From the NCBI GenBank assembly GCA_036924085.1, contig JAVGWX010000018.1:26671563-26735562 (forward strand): a stretch of DNA of 64,000 nt, written 5' to 3'. Below, piece after piece: positions 1 through 11,800 of the stretch. The notes beneath the pieces are model-generated. The model was not told the DNA's origin. It did not search any database and saw nothing but the letters and a program-made list of their open reading frames with translations. The stretch is from Ariolimax columbianus. Lineage: Eukaryota > Mollusca > Gastropoda > Stylommatophora > Arionidae. Within the stretch, counting starts at the first letter, position 1. Every line of letters starts with the position of its first letter. The translations under genes were made by a program, and so were the position numbers.

Positions 1-265
1 GCCGATTTTTCTGAGTCTTTCCTCATAACTGTAATTCTGGAATCCCACTATCAGTTTTGTCGCTCTTTTTTGTATTCTTTCCAGCATGTTTGTATCCCCT
101 ATATGATAAGGACTCCACACCTGTACACAGTACTCCAATCTAGGTCTTACTAATGCTTTAAACAGTTTGACTTTCACGTCCTTGCTCCTATGTTTAATAT
201 TTTTTTTTATCATACCTAACATTGCATTTGCCTTTTTCACTGCAACCTGGGCGTACTCACTTACC
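1..265 (-). mobile_element. CR1-like LINE, reverse transcriptase C-terminal fragment
   Basis: The minus strand encodes the end of a non-LTR reverse transcriptase, with RLEYCVQVWSPYH, MLERIQKRATKLIVGFQN and YSYEERL in order. It is nearly identical to the copies at 27483-28175 and 38490-38955, so this is a dispersed family. The element is cut by the left edge of the window and its 5' side ends near 265. It is a dead fragment. The clade assignment (CR1/jockey group) rests on protein style only. Confidence 0.85.
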
Positions 266-404
266 TTACGAGAGTATGAACGGCGATATGTCGTTTTCTT
301 CTTCTCCTTTACGTCTGAGAGCCACTTCGGGTTCACAGATATACGTTTTATATGTAAAGTTCTCCATTGTACAGTTCTTTCGTGTTTAATGTCACCATAA
401 CGGT

Positions 405-525
405 ACGATGTGTGTGTATCTCTGTGTGTTTGTGTGTATATGTGTGTGTGTGTCTGTGTGTGTAGGTCTGTGTATGTCTGAGTAGTGTGTGTGTGTGTAG
501 GTCTGTGCGCGTGTGTGTATGTGTA
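405..525. repeat. Degenerate (TG)n microsatellite
   Basis: This is a TG-rich run with scattered TA and CTG interruptions. The apparent His/Thr-rich open frame on the minus strand is a by-product of the repeat. Confidence 0.9.
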
Positions 526-1250
526 TGAAATGCACTTTTTGTTTCGCTCACACATAACGTAACGAATTGAGGGAGGGGGGAAAGGAAGTCCGACATTTTG
601 AGCCAGGCGGGTCCAGGGAAAGACGTTGATGAATTGGAACGTCATTTAATCAATATTAACCCTCTCTATTTTAAAGTATTGTTTGGTCAACCACCACAAC
701 AATCGTCCTATCTACTCAAGCACTGTCAGACATGGTCCTTATTCAAGGCACAGCAGTGGAGAATTGCACTATGGGAAATGGAATGTCCGAGCAAAGCAAC
801 TAAAATTACAAGGAAAGATGAAAGAAAAAAAACTATGATCTTATAAATATTGTGAGAGCCAGTCCATGAGTATAGAAACAGCTACATTGAAATTCCTATA
901 CTTCCTTTATCAGCTGTCTTGTTTGTCTCAGTCAGCCTTTGTTGGAGATTGTTTTGATTAAATATTTGTTTCAAATTAATGTGTGTGGAAAACGACTAAT
1001 TACTTGGAGGGCATTACATATTATTCACTAAACAGAAGTTTCTACTTCTATCTTGTCGCTTGTGACCCGCTTGTACCTTTCTGTGTCATGTTATGAAGAG
1101 GTTTCTTGTCAGGGTCCTAGTATATGCTTCGTTCATGGGGAGTTTCACTGCTTCTGTTATTTTTGCTATTCATCTTTTATTTGAGCGGCCCTTGACATTG
1201 TATCCATTGTTTCTGTATAGAGTTGCTTTATGATGGATACAAGGAGAGGG
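526..1250. other. Unassigned intergenic sequence
   Basis: No coding homology, RNA gene or repeat match within the window was seen. The open frame at 598-846 has no recognisable domain and no splice-site or codon support. Confidence 0.5.
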
Positions 1251-1252
1251 AT

Positions 1253-1425
1253 CGACACGCAGTTGAAGCCAAGCATAGCACAACCGCATGGAGGACCCTA
1301 GTCCACCTTCACCAGCACGCTCGGAATGTAAGGAAAGCTACTGCAACAGGTCACTTAACGTCCTTTACAGGGCGCACAAAAGAGTAAACCTACTCATCGT
1401 GGGCATTTGCACACACCAACAGGGA
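1253..1425 (+). repeat. Dispersed repeat C, copy 1 (5' truncated)
   Basis: This segment shares its 3' half with copies at 30420-30745 and 43905-44215: the GACACGCAG start, the block around GGAAAGCTACTGCAAC, the AAAGAGTAAACCTACTC block and the GTGGGCAT end. The other copies run into CAA-rich tails. No coding capacity is visible, so it is probably a SINE-like or LINE 3'-end-derived repeat. Confidence 0.75.
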
Positions 1426-1499
1426 TACTGTCTAATGTTTGGCGTGTCGTGTTGCCGAACCTTTTGGTTTGCTGTCTTGATGAGGTCTTAGCACTGCTG

Positions 1500-1930
1500 T
1501 TTTACCTACTTGTATCATAATATTTTCATTTCTGATTCTATCTATTCTTATTACTCCAAGAATTCTGCGCATGCATTTCATCTTTGTTTTTACGGTGTTT
1601 CTTTTATATGTGTTTGTTAATGTCTATTTCTGGCATTGGTAGCACAATGTTGGAAGGATATATCGTGTCGCATAGCGTTCTTTTTGTATCCATTGTCACG
1701 TGCTTACATTGTAATATCGGGGACATTTGCCCAATGATTTGACTTGTTCTATTACATCTATTTTGGATTTCAATGTCGCCTTTGTCAACTGGTGATATTA
1801 TGTTATCTAGGTAAGTGAAGTTTTTCACATGTTTTGCTTGTTGGTTTTGTATGAATATTGTTGCTACTACTTCTTTTCTTACAATCGTCATTCGGTTTTC
1901 TCTTTGTTGATTTTAATACTATAATCGGTA
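1500..1930 (-). mobile_element. LINE reverse transcriptase C-terminal fragment (type C)
   Basis: The minus strand reads KHVKNFTYLDNIIS followed by DIEIQNRCNRTSQIIGQMSP. This is the usual FTYLG-x-IIS...EI-x-NRI-x-KASQ-x-FG segment after the RT thumb of non-LTR elements. It is 5' and 3' truncated. It resembles the fragments at 29765-30126 and 35930-36840. Confidence 0.75.
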
Positions 1931-1949
1931 CAGACTTCATTCATTAAGA

Positions 1950-3140
1950 TTGTTGATATATTAAACAGAAGTTAACATTCATAATCAGAGAACGATGGAC
2001 AAAAAAAAAGTGCAGGAAAAATTGTAAGTGAGAATAGGGATGCTGCTAATCTTCCATCATTACTTTGGCACAGTCTACACAAAAGAAGACTGCTCGAAGA
2101 TCCCAAAGCGCATAAATATTTTCCAAAGGGACATGGATACTGAGGGATTACTATCAGTCTGTACTACGGAGGAAATAGTTTTTAAACACGTGGAGGGATT
2201 GAAAGTAGATAAATGTCCTGGTCAAGATGGTACTCATCCAAAAGTGCTGTTTCAAATTAGAGAGTTGAGGGGACGGCGTGGCCTAGTGGTTAAGTGGCAC
2301 GACTCACAACCAGAAGGTGCTGTGTTCGATCCCCATCACAGCACCGGCCGTTACCCCGGGGAAGCAAACCCTTAGAAAATGCAGGAGGAAGCAGACCCTT
2401 ACATAAAATGCATGCTGAAGTCGGATGCACTTGGCCTACAGGCGCAAAATAAAAACCACAGTGTAACGCACACACGCCTTGGGGAATAGATAAATAAGGC
2501 GAACGAAAAAAAAAAAAAAAAAATAAGAGAGTTGTTAGCAAAACCATTAGCTATATTATTTACTCAAACATTTATGAATAGGATTGTTCCAAGGGATTGG
2601 AAAGGTAACCTAGGGGTTATAATAGATCATACAGGTATAGTAAGTCCAGGTAGCAGTGAAAAGGGCAAATGCAATAATAGGTATGATTAAAAAGAAACTA
2701 ATATTTAATGAGAAAGGAAGTGATAACCAGTCTGTACAGAGCATTAGTTTGACTTAGATTGGAGTACTGTGTTTAGGTGTGGAATTCTTATCTTGGAGGG
2801 GATATAAGCATACTGGAAAGGATACAAAGAAAAGCAATAAAACTGAAAGTGGAGTTTTGGAATTATACTTAAGAGGAAAGGCTCAGAAAAATCGGTCTTC
2901 ACTGTCCAGACAAGAGAAGAATTCGAAGTGATTTTACACAACTTTATAAGAGAAAGAATAAATTAGTCTAACAAATGTTTCAAAGTGCAGCAAGCTACAA
3001 ACTATGAATGATTTGAATGCATTACCACAGGAAATAGTAAAGGCACTGCCAGATAATGCATTCAAAAATAAATAGAATGCACATAGTTATTTTTAGATCA
3101 AGTTGAATAGAACAAAATAGTTGTACACAAACTGCGATAA
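1950..3140 (+). mobile_element. CR1-like LINE remnant, interrupted by a SINE
   Basis: The + strand encodes the start of the RT domain (a degraded YFGTVYTKEDCSKIP, then LKVDKCPGQDGTHPKVL). It continues after the SINE at 2268-2521 with KPLAILFTQTFMNRIVP-x-DWKGN. Much-mutated finger and C-terminal sequence follows, ending with NAFKNK-like remains near 3070. The frame resumes after the SINE target-site duplication, so both halves are one element. Numerous stops and frameshifts make it inactive. Confidence 0.8.
2268..2521 (+). mobile_element. tRNA-derived SINE, family B (copy 1)
   Basis: The 5' head has a pol III A-box-like TGGCCTAGTGGTTAAG and a B-box-like GTTCGATCCC. It is followed by a unique body (TTACCCCGGGGAAGCAAACC) and a poly-A tail. 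It is flanked by a 13-bp direct repeat, AATTAGAGAGTTG at 2255-2267 and AATAAGAGAGTTG at 2522-2534, with one mismatch. It is inserted into the RT frame of a CR1-like LINE. Other copies are at 14613, 16223, 26440, 47423 and 47713. Confidence 0.93.
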
Positions 3141-3847
3141 TTTCCCACAAATGTCCCACTTAGAAAATATGCTTTATTTCCACACAAAAACCATTACCTT
3201 TACTTAAGACAGAGGCAATATTGCATTGCACAAATGCTTTGCCCATTTTACACCAAAATTCATATTCAGCTCCCAGACCTGCGCCCTAGAGAAACTATTC
3301 ACGCATGGTCTACAGAGACTGTGACGCCTATGATCATGTAAACCTATATAATTTAAAGACTATTTTGTGATATTGATCTCTATTATATAAGAAAAAATAA
3401 TTTTCAAATAAATAAGTGAAAGATCGCAATGGGACAGTTGTTTATGCCGACAGCATAGCAAGGCGCAAGACAGAGACGTAAAAGACAGCAATGCAACTTG
3501 ATCAACTACCACCCAAAAAAAACTGAAAAATAAATGGTTACGAGGAAGATCTCAGTGACAGAGGAATAGATGACAACATAAATTCTGCAACAACGCAGAT
3601 TTACAAAAGCTGACATAACACACTTAGCCGAGAAGAAGAAACATCAGCTCACCAACGCCGCTTAATTATCGACACAACAGCGGATACAATTCAGTATATA
3701 AATCTGGAACCCGTCTGCCAAAATAACTTCTGTACACAATGTGTATGCTCTGCATCTTCTGCCTGTTTGTACCCGCACAAGCTTGCTCCCCAGTGGATAA
3801 TATACTGTTGGTTCAGCTAGAATATATCTGAGAGTGATATAACTGGT
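3141..3847. other. Unassigned AT-rich intergenic sequence
   Basis: No gene was recognised. A short segment near 3495-3515 (ATGCAACTTGATCAACTACC) recurs near 30253-30275, so part of this stretch is probably a degraded dispersed repeat. Confidence 0.5.
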
Positions 3848-4139
3848 ATGTAATAGGGATTCCGTGGCAAAGTGGTTAAGCCGTCGGCCTCGTAATCAAG
3901 TGGTGTGGGTTCGAATCCGAACTCCGCCGTCTTTTTCACGGGTGCTTGGTGCGGACTCCCCTGCATCTCGTAGTCGCCCCATAGTCATCTTGTCCTTGAC
4001 TTGCTACTAGGGTTAGGCGGCTCGAGACGAGAGAGTGAGGATAAAAAGTAGTGCAGTTAATCCTGACTAAAAATATCGCTACCAAATAAATTATGCCATC
4101 ATCTTGTAGTGCGGCCTTTGCCTTTTTGTTGTTGTTGTT
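3848..4139 (+). mobile_element. tRNA-derived SINE, family A (copy 1)
   Basis: The head starting at about 3856 looks like a tRNA. GGGATTC can pair with GAACTCC, with an A-box-like TGGCAAAGTGGTTAAGC and a perfect B box GGTTCGAATCC. The body ends in a GTT-repeat tail. A 12-bp direct repeat, GATATAACTGGT, flanks it at 3836-3847 and 4140-4151. The second copy is at 33255-33494. The parental tRNA cannot be decided because the anticodon arm is degenerate. Confidence 0.9.
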
Positions 4140-4151
4140 GATATAACTGGT

Positions 4152-4465
4152 TGATTTTTAATGCAATAAAAAAAAAATTGATACGTGGACGATTTGAAAA
4201 GGATTGTCTTTGAGGAGATAGTTTCATTAATGTGCAATATTTACACATGTCCTGGGAATGTCGTTTATGTAATGTGTTATTATTTTTCAACATAGTCACA
4301 ATCTCGGTCCACAGACAAACGCGAACGTCGGACATCCCGACAAGAAAAAAAATTCAGACGTCTTCTCCCGAAACCAAGTACGCACAGCTGCTTGATTCTA
4401 ATCGTCAAAATCGTAACACGCACACAGGCAGGGCATGGATAATGTTCATCTTTGTTCTTCTTCTT
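4152..4465. other. Unassigned sequence, possible transposon end
   Basis: No gene was identified. An open minus-strand frame (4099-4335) has no clear homology. The nearby transposase-like fragment at 4830-5190 makes a decayed DNA-transposon flank possible, but this is not demonstrable here. Confidence 0.35.
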
Positions 4466-4823
4466 AGTTCTGTACTTCTACAGGAGCAGATGCCCCTGTG
4501 AAGGTCCCAGCTCTGGTATGAGCTGGATGTAGCCGGGAGAAGGGTTTACTGCTTAGCGGGCTAGGCTGGAGCAGCTTAATACTCCGTTGCATTAGGACAA
4601 GCGCTTACGGAGAGTAGTTAACCGATGTGCAAGTTCAACTTAATAGACTCAAACACTAGAGCAAATTAAACCCGTAGCCTGTTATGCTCCATCTATGCTG
4701 CTCCAAACAAGCCACCTAACTATGGTCGGTGTTATGCCATGTCACACGTCTCTTATGACATACTCTCTGCTGGCAGTGGTGCTATTCTTGTCATACACAA
4801 AGACCCCGGTTGACCACTCGGGC
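4466..4823 (+). repeat. Dispersed repeat D, copy 1
   Basis: The segment aligns throughout with 31285-31640 and, inverted, with 55515-55905. Shared blocks include the CAGCTCTGG start, TGCTTAGCGGGCTAGG, TAATACTCCG, GGTGTTATGCCATGTCACAC and the GGTGCTATTCTTGTC end. No open frame is conserved between copies, so it is a non-coding interspersed repeat. Confidence 0.85.
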
Positions 4824-4829
4824 AGGAAA

Positions 4830-5190
4830 ATATGATAGGCACGCTCAATCGAAATCATAAGCACTGCAGCCATATCTTTCTGCTTGACACGAACATTGGA
4901 ACGAATCAGTTCGTCCACGTGAGTTTAATTCTGTGCATCCACATCTGTGATCGGTCGTTCACTGTGGGCCTGGTTCTGCTGGTTCGTCGTGGCTGGATTG
5001 CCGCCTTTTACAGTCCGTGCGCACTTTCTAACTATACTGATATTCAAAAAGGCGTAACCATGTGTCACTGTTATTCTTCGATACATATCGATGGACACAT
5101 AAACTTCCACCATCAGGAATTTAATAACAGTACGCTGCTTCAACCGTATTTCCATGTAGGCCGCCATTTTACTGTCTGCTGTGCGCATGT
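4830..5190 (-). pseudogene. SETMAR/mariner-like transposase, N-terminal HTH fragment
   Basis: The minus-strand frame reads MAAYMEIRLKQRTVIKFL, then a degraded helix-turn-helix with ISIVRKCARTVKGGNP, an RPITDVDAQ linker, an in-frame stop at 4925-4927, and VDELIRSNVRVKQKDMAAVL. The order KQR-x-VI-x-FL ... TVRRW-like ... SGRPVT-like ... VDELIR-x-N-x-R is that of the paired HTH DNA-binding region of mariner/SETMAR-type transposases. The D,D34D catalytic domain is absent, because repeat D adjoins its 3' side. Non-functional. Confidence 0.72.
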
Positions 5191-5199
5191 GTCACGTTC

Positions 5200-5695
5200 C
5201 AGGCGCATGCCACTACATGCACCTTTAGTCACTTCCTTAAAGATTATTTTCACATAGTTGTCACGTGGCTCGGAGCACTTTTGTCATAGTTATGGTACCG
5301 GAAGTAAAACTTTTGAAATAGAGTGCATTACATTTAATAATACGACTAAATAAATATTCAGACTCACTTTTTAGAAAGTGATTATTATCTCATGGCATAT
5401 CTTACGGCCATTTCCGTCCACTGAATGATGCTAATCAAGAAACAAGTGGATTTCTCGTTCGCCCAACACAGGTGCATCTGATTGTGCCTTGGGATATGGA
5501 GAGCTATAAAAACCTTAAATATAATTAACAAATGCGTGACATTTTAAACCCTAGCATTTTTTCTTGATACTTTCGGAAAATTAACAAAATTGGAACAATC
5601 ATGCATGTTACTTGGAATTTCATATTTTTATTTTGTTAAACATTAATTCAATTGTTTACAATAATTTAATAAACTTTTAACTCGTCGAAGAGTCC
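5200..5695. other. Unassigned sequence
   Basis: AT-rich sequence without recognisable coding potential or internal repeats. Confidence 0.45.
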
Positions 5696-5697
5696 GT

Positions 5698-5733
5698 ATA
5701 ATCATCATCATCATGATCATCATCATCATCATG

Positions 5734-5785
<52 letters not shown>

Positions 5786-6330
5786 AGTGCCCTGTCGGTT
5801 GGCGTTGGTGATCATGGACCTCCATTTCCTCTTGTCTCGTGTGCCGTTTATCAGCTCTGACGTTGATCGCCTCCCACGTCATGCCTTCAAGCTGTTAAAT
5901 ATGTTCTCCATTTGCCTCCCCCTGTCTCTCTTGCTTGTAATTCTGTCCATTGTCACTACATGTTCCAACTCGTCTCTTTTGATGCAAACCCCTAAGAAGG
6001 ACGACTGCCTTGTCCTGCTTTTTGCCATAAGATGTCTTTGTGTTTGTGCCTGCTCAAGAACCTCGTTATTAAATATCATTGCAGTCTATGACATTTTCAA
6101 CAGTCTTCTGTAAATCCACATTTTCGATGCCAGCAATGATCCCTGTACGACCGCCTGCTGATTGTCTATGACTCGGTGCCGTATATCAGGACTGGTTCCA
6201 CATAGCATCCAAGAACTCTCTTTCTCAAATCCACTTATAGACTTTTATTGCATAAGCTTACTCTCATACTCTGAGTTATGCCTGGACTATTCTGTTCTTT
6301 ATTTTATAATTGCATCTCCATCATAACTGA
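5698..6330 (-). mobile_element. LINE 3' end with GAT-repeat tail (type G)
   Basis: On the minus strand the order is a KMWIYRRLLKMS-like segment, EVLEQAQTQRHLM, RTRQSSFLG (normally R-x-FFGHV) and SKRDRGRQ, the usual C-terminus after the RT domain of RTE-like elements. It ends in a run of ATG/GAT trinucleotides at 5700-5786, which is the 3' tail. A second copy with the same arrangement is at 46400-46860. Stops and frameshifts show it is dead. Confidence 0.8.
5700..5786. repeat. (ATC)n microsatellite, LINE 3' tail
   Basis: Imperfect ATC trinucleotide run with occasional ATG. On the minus strand it reads as a poly-Met frame, which is not a protein signal. It abuts the C-terminal coding remnant of a LINE, so it is best read as the element's tail. 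Confidence 0.9.
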
Positions 6331-6344
6331 TGTTAACAGCTTAA

Positions 6345-7020
6345 TTTAACTTCTTTATACTGGTTTAGAAGACTGCACAGTCTGTACAACCAGTTTCATC
6401 GACATTTCCATGCTCTAAAAGTTATGCGCATCCAATCTGTTCTTCAATCACTTAGTTGTCGCTGCCTCCACTACGTCATGTGGCAATGCATTCCAAGCAT
6501 TCTCCACTCTCTGACTTAAAAAAAATATTTCCTAATATCTAATCTGGACCTTTCTTTAGTTGCTTTGTAGCCTTGCCCTCTTGTTCTTGTAGGTTGTTGT
6601 ATTTTGAAGAAAAAAAATTGTTTTAGTCTAATTTATCATTTCCTTTGATTATATTATAAACCTGTATTAACTCACCTCGAATTATTCTCCTTTCTAAACA
6701 CCGCCGGTTATTCTGAGCCTTTGCTCAAATCTGTATTTCTGGATTCCCACTATCAGTTTTGTCGATCTTCTTTGCATCCTTTCCAGCATGTTTATCTCTC
6801 TTCTACGATAATGACTCCACACCTGTACACAGTACTCCAATCTAGATTTAACTAATATTTTATAATATTTGACAATTACTTCCTTTCTGTTATGTATATT
6901 ATTTCTTTTTATTACACCTAACATTGCATTTTCCTTTTTCACTGCTACCTGAACTTGCTCACTCACTTTACCTGTATAATCTATTATAACTTCTAGGTCT
7001 CTTTCCTTTTCTTTCTAATA
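6345..7020 (-). mobile_element. CR1-like LINE, 3' end
   Basis: The minus strand encodes KKENAMLGVIKRN, SRLEYCVQVWSHYRR, NMLERMQRRSTKLIVG and degraded downstream residues. It is followed by the family's 3' end, seen on the + strand as TTCTTTATACTGGTTTAGAAGAC. It aligns with 27483-28175. Several frame breaks are visible. Confidence 0.85.
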
Positions 7021-7904
7021 TTGTTCTCGCCCGGGATATGTTTAACAATATTGATTAAAATTGCGTGACCCAATTTTCGAACGACCCCATTAGAAATGAA
7101 ATGTATCTCGCTGAATAAATTGTTTATCCCCAGCAGAGAAATGGATAGCACTTCTGTAATTTTCCAAAAGTTTGTCGTAAAATGCGACCAATAAACGCTG
7201 TACCTGCGGGCTAACATGGTTATTGTGCAAAATGAATTGTTAAATCAAACACAATAATAAAGAAACACGTAAAAATATTTATACATGCTTCCTGTTAGGC
7301 AGCCAATAGCATTAGTCGATATATGTTCCAAGTGTACCCTAAAGCTGACGAAACGAAAAAAACAAAAAAACATGTACAATTATAAGTTTTTAATATTACC
7401 CTTTAGAATAATTACTATCCATATTTCGGATTGTTAATTTCAATATCAATTTGTTTAGTTCTACATTAATTTGTTAATTTCAATATCAATGTTTTCAATT
7501 GTGCTTTTTTGAAATGTACAGCGAGACCTTGACATACGTCTACTTGATTGACCCCCATTTGCTGTTAGGTACAATTTCAGTTACAACCTCTTACATACAA
7601 GTCCATTTTACCTACGTCTAAATACGTTCTAATCCCACCCTACCAGCCCAAAGTCGTGCACTTCGACTCGGAACGTGCGCCATCTTTTTCACTCAATCCG
7701 TCAATAAGTTAGTTGTCTACCTCAATCGATGATGGAGACATCATTGATCGGTTGTTTTTTTTTATTGTCTTGATGTCTTGCGCTGCATTTGGATTATAGG
7801 GAGTAATGCGTTGATAATCAACCTCATTCTCTCGTCCCTAGCTACCTTTAACCAGTGGCAAGACAACCACTTGATATAAGTTGTTCAGTGTGCATCGTTG
7901 TTTG
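7021..7904. other. Unassigned AT-rich sequence
   Basis: No gene was recognised. A short local duplication containing TTGTTAATTTCAATATCAAT is present near 7432-7490. No repeat copy elsewhere in the window was noticed. Confidence 0.45.
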
Positions 7905-8750
7905 ATAATGTTCCTATTATTTTCGTTATAAATGTCACGTATACAATATTCATACTATTTCTGTGATTAAAGACACCGGAGCAGTATGCACACTATGTTC
8001 ATTATAAAAGATACGTATACAAAATTTATACTATTTCGATAATTACAGACATGTGAACAGTATTTATACTATTTTTGTGATTCAAGACACGTCCACAATA
8101 TTATTAGTATAATTGTGATTAAAGACACGTTTTCAATATTCTCACTATTATTGTGATTAAAGACACGTTCACAATATTCTTACCCTTTTTGTGAATATAG
8201 ACACGTTTTCAATATTCTTGCTATTATTGTAATTAAAGATACATCAACAGTAATCTTACTATTTTGTAACTAAAGACACGTGTACAATATTCTTACTATT
8301 TTTGTGACCAAAGATACGTCAACAATAATGTTACTATTTTTGTGACTAAAGACACGTGTACAATATTTTTACTATTTTTGTGACCAAAGACACGTGTACA
8401 ATATTTGTACTATTTTTGTGACCAAAGACAAGTCCACAATATTGCTACTATTTTTGTGATTAAAGATACGGGAACAATATTATTACTATTCTTGTAGCTA
8501 AAGATACGAGAACAATATTATTACAATTCTTGTAGCTAAAGATACGGGAACAATATTATTACAATTCTTGTAGCTAAAGATACGGGAACAATATTATTAC
8601 TATTCTTGTGACCAAAGCTACATCTACATCATTCTGACTATTTTCGTGGCTAAAGATACGTGTACATTATGCATACTGTTTTCATTATTAACGGCATAAC
8701 GTCTAGATTATTCAAACAATTTGTGTGATTAAAGATACTTTTGACTTTAA
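7905..8750. repeat. Degenerate ~38-bp minisatellite
   Basis: About 20 imperfect units contain GACACGT, ACAATATT, TTACTATTTTTGTGA and CCAAA in order. Clean neighbouring units at 8351 and 8389 give a 38-bp period. Divergence grows towards both edges, so the array is old compared with the near-perfect arrays elsewhere in the window. No coding meaning was seen. Confidence 0.88.
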
Positions 8751-8845
8751 AGATATAAGGCATTGCAATGGATTAGACAGATGTCCATTTTAATAAGTTA
8801 TGTGAACAAGATAGATAGTGCGTTATTTATCCTACATGTATTTCA

Positions 8846-11800
8846 TCATCATCAGTCCCGTAACCTAGAGGCACCGTTATTGCAGTTTATCGAAATAGTT
8901 CCGGCCATACGTCTCGATTTTTCGCCAAGGTATTAGTTTCAGCTGTAGACCTTCCCGTCCACTTTTTTATATTGTGCTCTCATCTCTTTTTTGGTCTCCT
9001 CTCCCACGCTTTCCAGGCACAGTACCTTGCATGACGATCTTAGTCAGCCCCACCGATGTCCATACGATGTCAATTTTCGTGTTTTTACTATAGGCAGTCG
9101 GATTTTATACTGGCCCAACTCCTTCCTAACAATTTCAAGAACACTCGTTTGTAACGCGATCCAGATATGAAATGCCAAGAATTCTTCGCAAGCATCTCAT
9201 TTCCATTGCGCAAATTTTACGTTCTAGTGCAGCAGTCAGACTCCAAGTCTCACACGCGTAGAGGTATACCGAGGTGACCATTGTATACATTAAAGTCAGC
9301 TTCGATTTAAGGCTAATGTTCTTGTCTTTCCAGAATATTCGCAGTCTGGTCAGGGCGACCATGGCCATCGCTGTTCTTGACTGGATCTCCGCCATAGACT
9401 CCTCCGCATTCATTTCTGCTCCCAGAAATCTGACCCGCGTTTCCAGAGGTTCACCTTTGACCATAATCGGATTTTAAATACCCTCTGGGGCGTTGACCAC
9501 GATCTTAATCTTCTCTGCACTGATTTCCATCCCAAATATCTGGGCACTATTGTCCAGGTTTTCGACTAGCCTTGCAAGTTTAGGTTCTGTTCCAGCCAGA
9601 CTAGTAATTCTGTAGGCATAACCGGAGGTTGGTGAGTATGCGTCCACCTATACTGACCGTTCCTACGTGTTCATCTAATGTTTCTGACATAATGCGCTCT
9701 AGAAAAATATTGAAAAGTGTTGGAGAGAGGAGACACTGTCGTGCGGGACCATTCACATGTGGTCCCGTTGATATAAACTGCACTGCTGGCATCGGAGTAT
9801 AGTTTCTCAATGACGTGGGTGAGCCACCATCCTATCTTGTACTTGCGCAAAGTTTCCCATATGGCCTTATGTCCCACCATATCGAAAGCCTTTTAAAAAT
9901 CATTGAAGATCTGGTACAATTTATGTCTGTGCTCAATGTATTTTTCAATGATCAAGCTAAGGTTAAAAATGTGTTCTATTGTGCTTCGATCAGCTCTAAA
10001 ACCCACTTCTTCTGCTAGTGGCTGCAGTCTGTTAATGAAAACCTTGAGTATAACTTTACTGGCGTGGCTTATCAGACTGATCGTTTTGTAGTTCTGACAC
10101 TGTTGAAGGTCACCCTTCTTTTGTATCACTATGATCAATGATTGTGTGGGCCCTTCCCCTATCACTATGATCAATGATTGTGTGGGCCATTCTCCTATCA
10201 CTATGATCAATGATTGTGTGGGCCATTCTCCTATCACTATGATCAATGATTGTGTCCAGCTTGTGGGCCATTCCCCTATCACTATGATCAATGATTGTGT
10301 CCAGCTTGTGGGCCATTCCCCTATCACTATGATCAATGATTGTGTCCAGCTTGTGGGCCATTCTCCTATCACTATGATCAATGATTGTGTCCAACTTGTG
10401 GGCCATTCCCCTATCACTATGATCAATGATTGTGTCCAGTTTGTGGGCCCTTCCCCTATCACTATGATCAATGATTGTGTGGGCCATTCCCCTATCACTA
10501 TGATCAATGATTGTGTCCAGCTTGTGGGCCCTTCTCCTATCACTATGATCAATGATTGTGTCCAGCTTGTGGGCCATTCCCCTATCACTATGATCAATGA
10601 TTGTGTCCAGCTTGTGGGCCATTCCCCTATCACTATGATCAATGATTGTGTGGGCCATTCCCCTATCACTATGATCAATGATTGTGTGGGCCATTCTCCT
10701 ATCACTATGATCAATGATTGTGTCCAGCTTGTGGGCCATCCTCCCGTTTGCCATCTCATGTTACATAATTGTGTTAGAAAATCTATCACCACTATCCGTC
10801 CAAAAATTAATAGTTTGCCTGGTATGTTATCCACTCCGGCCGCTTTACCATTTTAAAGAGATCTAGCCGTCACCGCAACTTCTTCACGCATGATGCTAAA
10901 GGTATCTTCCTCTTGTTGGTCTGCTGGAGTTACATCTCTAGGATCCCTAGGAGACTACCTATTGTACAGCTGAGAGCAATAGTCAGTCCATCTCTGCATG
11001 CCATCCTTTTCCGCAGTCATGGTATTCCCTGCCTTATTTTGAATTGTTCTTATTGTGGGCGTGAACTTCTTTGTCAGGTTTCCAACTAGTTGGTAAGCTT
11101 TTCTATCATTGTTCTTGACAATGCAGTCTTGAATTTTTGTGCACGGATCTATTATCCACTGTTCTCGCCATGTCCGTTCTTATAGTCTTGTTTATAGCTC
11201 TGTATTTTTCCGCTCCAGCTGTTGTGGTTTTCTCATTTTTTGAGAGCTCTCCTAGTGTCACATAGTAGTAATATATGTTCGAGACCCAAGGTTTAAACCT
11301 CCGTTTGTATCTTCCCAGTATTTTCTCGGCCGTATCCTTCAGTATAGTGTTGAAGGCTTCTAACATAGATTGTGCATTCTGGCGTTCTGTACCTGAGTGA
11401 GTGCTTGCTACTAGGTTACGATTGTTCCTCAGGCTATCATGAAACGCTTCCAGTCAGTGGATCTTTCAGTCTATCAAAGTCATAGCTAATCCTTAGTTGT
11501 TGTGGTCTGGCTATATTCTTTAGGCTGAGACGAAATGTAAGCATAAGCAGATCATGGTAGATGCTTATGTCCGTGCCTGGATAACTTCTTGTTTGGGCCT
11601 TATTGATGCTGGAGAGAAATCTGGTTTGTGCCATTATGTAGTCTATCTGATTATGGTGTTTCCCACTGGGTGAGTGCCATGTGGTTCTTCTAGATATTGT
11701 ATGGTTCCCCAGCATATTCGCAAGCACATAATGATTGTATTCGGCAAACCCCAGTAACCTATGCCCTCTCACGTTTGAAACTGTTCCAAAAGAGTCCACA

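Noticed and set aside
598..846. 82-codon frame after an ATG-like context
   Set aside because: No recognisable domain, no splice sites, and length expected by chance.
3856..3930. Functional tRNA gene
   Set aside because: The anticodon stem is not paired and it continues into a SINE body with GTT tail and target duplications.
5643..5882. Poly-Met protein on the minus strand
   Set aside because: It is an ATC trinucleotide run acting as a LINE 3' tail.
7905..8750. Possible CRISPR-like or regulatory repeat cluster
   Set aside because: Units are contiguous and degenerate without spacer structure; an ordinary old minisatellite.
10123..10743. CRISPR array (regular repeats with spacers)
   Set aside because: No unique spacers: units are directly adjacent and differ only by a 9-bp block, in a eukaryotic LINE.
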